This document shows, in pieces, positions 1 to 6,008 of a stretch of DNA of 6,008 nucleotides. The position numbers were made by a program, and so were the translations under genes. The notes beneath the pieces were generated by a model. It was not told where the DNA came from, ran no database searches, and saw only the letters and a list, made by a program, of their open reading frames with translations. Each line of letters begins with the position of its first letter. Position 1 is the first letter of the stretch. Source of the DNA: Anaeromyxobacter sp. (GTDB lineage: Bacteria; Myxococcota; Myxococcia; Myxococcales; Anaeromyxobacteraceae); NCBI GenBank assembly GCA_020028115.1, contig JAHWYA010000126.1, positions 1 through 6,008 of the forward strand. The letters are read 5' to 3'.

Positions 1-284
1 GGCGTGTAGCCGGGCGGCGGGGGCGGCGCGTAGGCCGGCGGCGGGGGCGCGGCCGCGCTGGGGGGCGGCTCGGCGGGGCGGGTCGAGACCGAGCCGTCCG
101 CGTACTCGATCTTCGTGACGTCGCGCCGCGCGATGCGGCGGTACGAGCCGTCGGGGAGCTGGACCGCGACCGACTGCGACGACTCCTCCACGACGGTCCC
201 GAGGATCCGTCCCCCGTCGGACGTGAAGACCGTGTCGAGCTGCGGCGAAGCGGCGAGCATCACCGCGGCGAGAATGGCGAGCAT
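1..284 (-). CDS. Secreted protein with small beta-rich domain and Pro-rich tail (partial, C-terminus beyond window)
   Basis: I do not recognise a named family. Read on the minus strand from ATG at 284, 94 codons are visible before the window edge. Residues 1-12 are hydrophobic (Leu/Ala/Met/Val) and end in an Ala-Ala-Ser stretch, like a short signal peptide, although it lacks the usual N-terminal basic residue. Residues 17-61 look like a compact beta domain: alternating hydrophobic residues, Gly-Gly and Pro-Asp-Gly turns, and a closing KIEY strand. From about residue 70 the chain is almost all Pro and Ala with Tyr, a flexible linker that runs off the window. The start is set by a GGAGG ribosome site 5 bases upstream; no other start precedes the in-frame TAA at 318-320. 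The signal suggests export to the envelope or periplasm, possibly as a linker-attached surface module. The gene lies downstream of, and in the same direction as, the LOG gene, but 270 bases separate them, so co-transcription is doubtful. Confidence 0.72.
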   Translation of the reverse strand, partial: MLAILAAVMLAASPQLDTVFTSDGGRILGTVVEESSQSVAVQLPDGSYRRIARRDVTKIEYADGSVSTRPAEPPPSAAAPPPPAYAPPPPPGYT

Positions 285-289
285 GGAAG

Positions 290-294
290 CCTCC
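290..294 (-). promoter_or_regulatory. Shine-Dalgarno site GGAGG that fixes the start at 284
   Basis: On the minus strand GGAGG is followed by five bases (CTTCC) and then ATG. It is one of the few strong ribosome sites in this window and is the main reason for choosing this start. Confidence 0.75.
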
Positions 295-507
295 GTGTCG
301 TGTCCCGAGGACGGGGATTAGCGAGGACCGTGCCGCCGGCCCATGACCGCGAACGGCGGAGCAATCCCAGAGTGTTCCTCGCGAGTTACCTTTCGGCCGC
401 GCTCCCCGGGGCCCGTCGAGGGCGCGCCGCGGCGGCGCCCCCGCCGCGCCCACTGTCGCTGCCGCGCCACGCGGGGGCCCGGGCCGCCACGCCCTCGCCG
501 GTGCGCC

Positions 508-550
508 CGTCGTTCGACGCCTACCCTCTCCGACCTCTCGGGGAACGACG
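508..550 (-). terminator. Weak terminator candidate after the LOG gene
   Basis: An 8-bp perfect inverted repeat (cgtcgttc at 508-515, gaacgacg at 543-550) encloses a 27-base loop that itself holds a 4-bp ccga/tcgg hairpin. It begins 4 bases past the LOG stop codon, in the right place for 3'-end formation. There is no T-tract, so classical Rho-independent termination is not supported. The rest of the 285-554 gap shows only GC-rich palindromes (for example gggcgc at 420-425 with gcgccc at 435-440) and no convincing gene. Confidence 0.3.
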
Positions 551-554
551 ACCT

Positions 555-1136
555 CTAGGTCGAGCGGTCGTCGATCCACCGCTCGACCTGCGGCGGCTGC
601 CAGGCGGCGAAGCGGTCGAGGAGCGTCTCCGGGTCGGCGGCGACCGTCAGGAGGCGCCGGTGCTCCGGCCGGACGAACCCCTCCGCGACGGCGCGGTCGA
701 AGAACTCGACGAGCGGACCGTAGTAGCGGGCGACGTCGAGCAGCCCGATCGGCCGCGCGTGCAGCCCGAGCTGCGCCCAGGTCAGGATCTCCGCGAGCTC
801 CTCGAGCGTCCCCATCCCGCCCGGGAGCGCGACGAACGCGTGCGCCAGCTCGGCCATCTTCGCCTTCCGCTCGTGCATCGACCCGACGACGTGGAGGGTC
901 GTGAGCCGCGCGTGCGCGAGCTCCCGCAGCTCGAGCGCCCGCGGGATGACGCCGATGACCTCGCCGCCGGCGTCGAGGGCGGCGTCCGCGACCGCGCCCA
1001 TCAGCCCGACGCTCCCGCCTCCGTACACGACCGCGAGCCTCCGGGCGGCGAGCGCCCGCCCCGTCGCCCGCGCCGCCTCCACGTACGCCGGGTTCGCGCC
1101 CGGGCTCGAACCGCAGAACACGCACACGCGCCTCAT
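555..1136 (-). CDS. LOG-family protein (TIGR00730), probable nucleoside 5'-monophosphate phosphoribohydrolase
   Basis: This is a 193-residue protein, the usual length for bacterial LOG (Lonely Guy) proteins. The family hydrolyses the base-ribose bond of cytokinin-type or ordinary nucleoside 5'-monophosphates, releasing base and ribose 5-phosphate, and acts in the cytosol. Visible hallmarks are the N-terminal [10 protein letters not shown] strand-loop (4-13), the glycine-rich [10 protein letters not shown] (38-47), MHERKAKM (87-94) and the signature PGGMGTLEE (105-113), which binds phosphate and supplies the catalytic Glu region. All are intact. ATG at 1136 was chosen over the longer upstream reading because [11 protein letters not shown] is the typical family N-terminus and the upstream stretch has no protein-like pattern. 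No Shine-Dalgarno precedes it. A TACAGT hexamer ends 6 bases before the ATG, so a leaderless mRNA is possible. The gene diverges from sdhC. Family membership is firm; the natural substrate in this organism is unknown. Confidence 0.93.
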   Translation of the reverse strand: MRRVCVFCGSSPGANPAYVEAARATGRALAARRLAVVYGGGSVGLMGAVADAALDAGGEVIGVIPRALELRELAHARLTTLHVVGSMHERKAKMAELAHAFVALPGGMGTLEELAEILTWAQLGLHARPIGLLDVARYYGPLVEFFDRAVAEGFVRPEHRRLLTVAADPETLLDRFAAWQPPQVERWIDDRST

Positions 1137-1227
1137 GCCGGGACTGTAAGCGATCGCCCTGCCCCGTCGAAACGCAGGCGGCGGGGGTTGATGCGCTCCG
1201 GGGCGGGACGCACCGTGCGATCGGGTC
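1137..1227. promoter_or_regulatory. Divergent promoter region between the LOG gene and sdhC
   Basis: These 91 bases must hold the start signals for both divergent units if each is transcribed from its own nearby promoter. On the minus strand the hexamer TACAGT (1143-1148, 4 of 6 matches to a sigma-70 -10 box) sits 6 bases before the LOG start; the matching -35 area (around 1166-1172, TTTCGAC) is poor. I found no convincing boxes for sdhC. The sequence cgatcg occurs at 1151-1156 and again at 1218-1223, probably by chance. Confidence 0.35.
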
Positions 1228-1923
1228 ATGGCGGCCGCCACGAAGACGCTCGCAGTCGTGCCGCCCCGGGCTTCCCGGCTCGCGGCGCTCTGGCGGAGCC
1301 ACGTCGGGCGCAAGGCGCTGATGGCCGTGACGGGGATCGTGCTGTTCGTCTTCGTCCTCGTCCACATGCTCGCGAACCTGCAGGCGTTCCAGGGCTCGGC
1401 GCTCGACCGGTACGCCGAGCAGCTGCGCGTCTTCCCGGTGCTCCTCTGGACGGCGCGCGGCGTGCTCCTCCTCGCAGCCGCCGTCCACGTCGCGGCCGGG
1501 CTCGACCTCTGGGTCGCGCGCCGGAAGGCGCGGCCCGTCGCGTACCGCGACTTCGACGCGGAGGGCTCGACGGCCGCGTCGCGGACGATGATCTGGAGCG
1601 GGCTCCTCGTCCTCGGCTTCGTGGTCTACCACCTGCTCGACATCACCTTCGGGGTCGTCAACCCCGACTTCCGGCCGGGGGAGGTCCTCCACAACGTCGT
1701 CGTCTCGTTCGGCCGGGTCACCGCGGTCGTGTTCTACGTCGCGGCGGTGATCGGGCTCGGGTTCCACCTCTGGCACGGGCTCTGGTCGACCTTCCAGTCG
1801 CTCGGGGTCTCGAACCGCGCCTTCACGCCCGGCATCCAGAAGACGGCGGCGGCGCTCGCGACGCTGCTCACCGTGGGCTTCGCGGCGGTGCCGCTCGCGG
1901 TCCTGTTCGGCGTGCTCGGGTGA
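1228..1923 (+). CDS. sdhC: Succinate dehydrogenase / fumarate reductase cytochrome b558 subunit SdhC
   Basis: This is the membrane anchor of complex II, passing electrons between the iron-sulfur subunit and quinone (probably menaquinone) in the cytoplasmic membrane. It has 231 residues and five hydrophobic helices at about 30-50, 74-95, 121-141, 160-181 and 206-228, which is the single-subunit type-B anchor (SdhC b558 family) and explains why no sdhD is present. Histidines at 46, 87, 135 and 180, one in each of the first four helices, match the spacing of the four axial ligands in the Bacillus and Wolinella dihaem anchors, so two haem b groups are likely. The loop at 141-158 contains NPDFRPG, typical of the family. 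ATG 1228 is the first start in frame and has no clear Shine-Dalgarno. The stop is 3 bases before sdhA, so translational coupling is likely. Whether the enzyme runs as succinate oxidase or fumarate reductase cannot be told from the sequence. Confidence 0.93.
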   Translation: MAAATKTLAVVPPRASRLAALWRSHVGRKALMAVTGIVLFVFVLVHMLANLQAFQGSALDRYAEQLRVFPVLLWTARGVLLLAAAVHVAAGLDLWVARRKARPVAYRDFDAEGSTAASRTMIWSGLLVLGFVVYHLLDITFGVVNPDFRPGEVLHNVVVSFGRVTAVVFYVAAVIGLGFHLWHGLWSTFQSLGVSNRAFTPGIQKTAAALATLLTVGFAAVPLAVLFGVLG

Positions 1924-1926
1924 CCG

Positions 1927-3885
<1,959 letters not shown>

Positions 3886-3893
3886 GGCGACGG

Positions 3894-4721
3894 GTGCGGA
3901 TCTTCCTCGAGATCTGGCGGCAGCGGAGCGCGGCGGACGAGGGCGGCTTCGTCCGGTACGACGTGCCGGACGTGACCGAGCACATGTCGTTCCTCGAGAT
4001 GCTCGACGTGCTCAACCGGCGGCTCGTCGAGGCGGGGGATCCGCCCGTCGCCTTCGACTCGGACTGCCGCGAGGGGATCTGCGGGATGTGCGGCTTCCTC
4101 GTGAACGGCCAGCCGCACGGGCCGCTCCGGAACGCGACCATCTGCCAGACGCACATGCGGCACTTCGCGGACGGCGACATGCTCCGGCTCGAGCCGTGGC
4201 GCGCGGCGGCGTTCCCGGTGCTGCGCGACCTGTGCGTCGACCGGGGGGCGCTCGACCGGATCATCGCGTCCGGCGGGTACGTCACCGTGCGGACGGGCAG
4301 CGCGCCGGAGGCCAACGCCATCCCCGTGCCGAAGGAGGCCGCCGATCGCGCGATGGAGGCGGCCGCCTGCATCGGCTGCGGCGCGTGCGTCGCCGCGTGC
4401 CCGAACGCCTCGGCCGCGCTCTTCACCGGGTCGAAGGTGACGCACCTCGGGGTCCTGCCGCAGGGCCAGGCGGAGCGGCGCCGGCGCGTCGTGTCGATGA
4501 CGGAGCAGGCGCGCGCGGAGGGCTTCGGCCACTGCACGACCATCGGCGCGTGCTCCCGGGTCTGCCCCGCCGGCATCCAGCTCGAGGTGATCGCGCGGAT
4601 GAACCGCGACTGGCTGATCGCGGCGCTCTCGCGGCGCGAGGAGGAGGAGCCCGTCGCGATCGCGCCGCGCTCGTCGCCGATGCGCTTCTACGAGCAGGCG
4701 CCGCCGAAGACTCAACGTTAG
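3894..4721 (+). CDS. sdhB: Succinate dehydrogenase / fumarate reductase iron-sulfur subunit SdhB
   Basis: This is the electron wire of complex II, carrying electrons between FAD in SdhA and the haems and quinone in SdhC. It has 275 residues from a GTG start. The N-terminal ferredoxin domain has Cys58, Cys63, Cys66 and Cys84 for the [2Fe-2S] cluster. The C-terminal domain has [12 protein letters not shown] with Cys159, 162 and 165 plus Cys224 for [4Fe-4S], and Cys169, 214 and 220 for [3Fe-4S]; the 214-220-224 spacing equals that of E. coli SdhB (206-212-216). [14 protein letters not shown] (100-113) is typical of non-mitochondrial SdhB. GTG 3894 gives the family N-terminus RIFLEIWRQ and has GAGG upstream; the open frame continues upstream only because this DNA lacks stops. 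An unusual tail of about 28 residues (acidic EEEE, then a Pro/Arg-rich end) makes the protein longer than most relatives. It is the last gene of the operon. Confidence 0.95.
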   Translation: MRIFLEIWRQRSAADEGGFVRYDVPDVTEHMSFLEMLDVLNRRLVEAGDPPVAFDSDCREGICGMCGFLVNGQPHGPLRNATICQTHMRHFADGDMLRLEPWRAAAFPVLRDLCVDRGALDRIIASGGYVTVRTGSAPEANAIPVPKEAADRAMEAAACIGCGACVAACPNASAALFTGSKVTHLGVLPQGQAERRRRVVSMTEQARAEGFGHCTTIGACSRVCPAGIQLEVIARMNRDWLIAALSRREEEEPVAIAPRSSPMRFYEQAPPKTQR

Positions 4722-4733
4722 AGCGGGGGGGCA

Positions 4734-4780
4734 CTCGCCTCGCCTTCGCTCGGCTCGCGCCCCCCGGACCCCCCGCTCGC
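4734..4780 (+). repeat. Direct repeat copy 1 (convergent spacer)
   Basis: This copy begins ctcgcctcgccttcgctcgg and ends in a C-run and gctcgc. It matches the copy at 4812-4861 with an identical 26-base head, one substitution (A for G at 4768) and a C-run of 6 instead of 9. The copies start 78 bases apart. It begins 12 bases after the sdhB stop. Confidence 0.85.
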
Positions 4781-4820
4781 TCCGGGGCAGCCTCATCCGG
4801 CTGCCCCTGCGCTCGCCTCG
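4773..4820 (+). repeat. 48-bp dispersed repeat, copy A
   Basis: This segment, which contains the 9-bp hairpin, aligns without gaps to 5711-5758 at 38 of 48 positions. The shared core includes cgctcgc, ctcatccggc and tgcgctc. The two copies lie in the same orientation on either side of the DUF4262 gene. Confidence 0.65.
4784..4807. terminator. 9-bp hairpin between convergent genes (possible bidirectional terminator)
   Basis: ggggcagcc at 4784-4792 and ggctgcccc at 4799-4807 form a perfect 9-bp stem with the 6-base loop tcatcc. It sits midway between the stops of sdhB and the convergent DUF4262 gene, where either transcript could use it. No T-tract follows on either strand, so its role as a terminator is inferred from position and stem strength; it may simply be part of the dispersed repeat. 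Confidence 0.5.
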
Positions 4821-4861
4821 CCTTCGCTCGGCTCGCGCCCCCCCCCGGGCCCCCCGCTCGC
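4812..4861 (+). repeat. Direct repeat copy 2 (convergent spacer)
   Basis: This is the second copy of the 4734-4780 repeat, 50 bases long because its C-run has 9 rather than 6 bases. It ends 2 bases before the stop codon of the DUF4262 gene, so the two copies and the hairpin between them fill nearly all of the spacer. Confidence 0.85.
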
Positions 4862-4863
4862 CG

Positions 4864-5694
4864 TCACGCGAGCTCGGGCTCGAAGAGCACCGGCTGCGCC
4901 TCGCGCAGCTCGGACGGGAACCAGCGATCCCACGGGAAGTAGCCGCCGTCCGACCAGATCGCCTGGAGCGCCGGGAACCGCGCGCCGCCGTGGTACCAGA
5001 CGGCGTGGCCGAGGTGTGCCGGGTAGTGGCGCGGCACGATGCGGCGGAAGGTGACGGCGCGCCCCTCGAGGATCCGCTCCTCGACGACCTCCTCGTCGAA
5101 GCGCGCGCCGCTGCGGACCCGCTCGCCGAGCCGCCGGATCGCGCCCTCGAGGACGTCCGCGGAGAGACCGAACAGGGAGACCTCGGGATGGTCGAACGTC
5201 CGGAAGAGGCCGACCGAGAAGGCGAAGGCGGAGGACCCGCCGTTCGAGGCGCCGGAGACGACGTGGAACCCCGCCTGCGCGACGTCGGCGAGGAGCCGCA
5301 GGTCGCTCGCGTCGAGCGGCTCGCCGCGGCGGGGCGGATACTGCGGGTCGAAGCGCGGCCAGCGGCGGGACGGGCGGTGCGGGAAGAGGACGGGCCCCTC
5401 CTCCGTGTGCCAGCGCGCCTCGTCCGCGGGGCGCTCGAGCAGGGTGCCGCGGGGGTGGAGGACGATCTCGACCGCGCTCGGATCGCGCCGGACGATCTCC
5501 TCGAGCGGCACGGTGCGGCGGTCGAGGTCGAGGTCCGAGTCGGCGCCGCAGCCGAACTCCCACTCGCACCCGTCCGGCTCCGCCTCGTCGCGCGCCGCGA
5601 AGAGGATCGGCGCGCCGTCCACGACGTGCCGGCAGACCCTGGCCACTTCGCGCGCCACGGCGCGAAGGAGAGCACCTTCGGCACGCCTTGTCAC
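4864..5694 (-). CDS. Two-domain protein of unknown function with C-terminal DUF4262-like domain
   Basis: This is a 276-residue soluble protein with no signal peptide or membrane helix. Residues 140-256 fit the DUF4262 pattern: GFHVVSGASNGGSSAFAFSVGL (142-163), TFDHPEVSLFGLSADVLEGAIRRLGE (166-191), then VVEERILEGRAVTFRRIVPRHY (203-224), HLGHAVWYHG (227-236) and QAIWSDGGYFPWD (244-256). The N-terminal part (about 19-95) has VCRHVVDGAPILFAARD, CEWEFGCG and a RRDPS segment. It resembles a small domain found in many hypothetical proteins, possibly DUF2185-like, and I am less sure of it. The linker (about 97-135) is rich in Pro and Arg. The biochemical role of DUF4262 is not known to me, so no function is assigned. 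The start is the first possible codon (GTG at 5694), because an in-frame TGA lies two codons upstream; it lacks a Shine-Dalgarno, and GTG codons at residues 13 or 17 are alternatives. The gene is convergent with sdhB and bracketed by related repeats. Confidence 0.82.
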   Translation of the reverse strand: MTRRAEGALLRAVAREVARVCRHVVDGAPILFAARDEAEPDGCEWEFGCGADSDLDLDRRTVPLEEIVRRDPSAVEIVLHPRGTLLERPADEARWHTEEGPVLFPHRPSRRWPRFDPQYPPRRGEPLDASDLRLLADVAQAGFHVVSGASNGGSSAFAFSVGLFRTFDHPEVSLFGLSADVLEGAIRRLGERVRSGARFDEEVVEERILEGRAVTFRRIVPRHYPAHLGHAVWYHGGARFPALQAIWSDGGYFPWDRWFPSELREAQPVLFEPELA

Positions 5695-5710
5695 ACATCA
5701 CACCGGGGGG

Positions 5711-5758
5711 ACGCTCGCCACGGGCCAGACTCATCCGGCCGGCCGTGCGCTCACCTGG
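5711..5758 (+). repeat. 48-bp dispersed repeat, copy B (diverged)
   Basis: This copy matches 4773-4820 at 38 of 48 ungapped positions. The ctcatccggc core is exact, while the flanking arms differ. Around the core an imperfect stem is possible (cacgg+cc at 5719-5726 with ggccgtg at 5741-5747, one bulged G), so the fold seems partly kept although the bases changed. It lies 16 bases upstream of the DUF4262 start. Confidence 0.6.
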
Positions 5759-5781
5759 TGTGAGCCTCCCGCACGGGCCGG
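5739..5781. repeat. 16-bp bulged hairpin in the intergenic region
   Basis: Left arm 5739-5754 (ccggccgtgcgctcac) pairs fully with gtgag (5760-5764), cgcacgg (5770-5776) and ccgg (5778-5781). This leaves a 5-base loop ctggt, a 5-base bulge cctcc (5765-5769) and a single bulged G at 5777. On the minus strand the bulge reads GGAGG. A further small hairpin, gggcc/ggccc with loop actc, follows at 5795-5808. This is the most structured part of the 173-base gap between the DUF4262 gene and the next gene. Its role is unknown; regulation of either flanking gene or membership of a palindromic repeat family are both possible. Confidence 0.6.
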
Positions 5782-5867
5782 GGGTGTGTCCGGGGGGCCA
5801 CTCGGCCCGTAAGTCACCGTTGCCCCTGAGGTCTCGTTCTGGCGCGCGACTTGAAATGGAAAGGGGC

Positions 5868-6008
5868 ATGGTCGCGAGACTCGTCTTTGCCGCGCTGGTC
5901 TTCTGCACGCTCGGCTCCCGTCCGGGTCCTGCCTCCGCGCGCCGCGGTGCCGCGCAGGTGGCGCCGGTCGCCGAGCGCGCGGTCATCGGTCCGGTCCCCG
6001 GCCCTTCG
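5868..6008 (+). CDS. Secreted protein, N-terminal fragment (continues beyond window)
   Basis: There are 47 visible codons with no stop before the window end. The N-terminus reads MVARLVFAALVFCTLG, a basic residue followed by a hydrophobic core, and then a PASA-RR junction at about residue 24, a good signal peptidase I site. The protein is therefore probably exported. The mature part seen so far is Ala/Arg/Val/Pro-rich and too short to assign a family. ATG 5868 is preferred because a purine-rich GGAAAGGGG stretch lies just upstream; the in-frame ATG at 5856 would add only four residues and has no ribosome site. A short A/T-richer patch (5849-5862) precedes the gene. High-GC third positions support true coding. 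Confidence 0.6.
   Translation, partial: MVARLVFAALVFCTLGSRPGPASARRGAAQVAPVAERAVIGPVPGPS

Noticed and set aside
343..558. A 71-codon plus-strand open frame in the left intergenic gap
   Set aside because: It has no ribosome site, its codons do not show the G/C third-position preference of the real genes, and it runs into the end of the LOG gene.
1150..1157. gcgatcgc, identical to the cyanobacterial HIP1 octamer
   Set aside because: It occurs once in this form and is expected by chance in GC-rich DNA; nothing else points to a cyanobacterium.
4722..4863. CRISPR array as an explanation for the repeats beside sdhB
   Set aside because: There are only two copies, with no regular unique spacers and no cas genes; the intervening sequence is itself palindromic and is repeated elsewhere.
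4990..5812. Two plus-strand open frames of 257 codons antisense to the DUF4262 gene
   Set aside because: They are mirror shadows of a GC-rich gene, with biased composition and no recognisable domain.
5868..5906. Possible lipoprotein signal (Leu-Val-Phe-Cys) in the rightmost gene
   Set aside because: Phe directly before Cys does not fit the lipobox, and a better signal peptidase I site (PASA followed by RR) comes later.
4793..5986. A 397-codon minus-strand open frame including a start (ATG at 5734) inside the repeat core
   Set aside because: It is Arg/Pro-rich and out of frame with the convincing DUF4262-like protein. The ATG belongs to the repeated ctcatccgg core and has no ribosome site at a suitable distance.

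Overview
The window is very GC-rich DNA (well above 70% G+C by eye, with third codon positions almost always G or C). It carries a complete sdhCAB-type succinate dehydrogenase / fumarate reductase operon between unrelated accessory genes. A single five-helix, probably dihaem SdhC, a long SdhA of the non-mitochondrial (Bacillus/Wolinella-like) kind, and an Ala/Arg/Pro-rich proteome suggest a menaquinone-using, high-GC bacterium. A Myxococcota relative (Anaeromyxobacter-like) is my best guess, but that is inference from style and not from a database match.

Layout from left to right. (1) Positions 1-284, minus strand: the N-terminal part of a secreted protein with a small beta-rich segment and a Pro-rich tail, cut by the window edge. 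(2) 285-554: a noncoding gap with GC-rich palindromes and a weak terminator candidate. (3) 555-1136, minus: a complete LOG-family (TIGR00730) nucleotide phosphoribohydrolase. (4) 1137-1227: a short divergent promoter region. (5) 1228-4721, plus: sdhC, sdhA and sdhB, tightly packed with gaps of 3 and 8 bases. (6) 4722-4863: a convergent intergenic spacer built almost wholly of repeats, with a near-perfect 47/50-bp direct repeat and a 9-bp hairpin. (7) 4864-5694, minus: a two-part protein of unknown function with a C-terminal DUF4262-like domain. (8) 5695-5867: an intergenic region holding a diverged copy of the same repeat and a 16-bp bulged hairpin. (9) 5868-6008, plus: the start of another secreted protein, cut by the window end.

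The three sdh genes should make one membrane enzyme: SdhA holds covalent FAD and the dicarboxylate site, SdhB the three iron-sulfur clusters, and SdhC the two haems and the quinone site. The LOG gene diverges from this operon and has no evident link to it. The least ordinary part of the window is the repeat family that brackets the DUF4262 gene. I saw no sign of CRISPR arrays, tRNA or rRNA genes, transposases, phage genes or a defence system.
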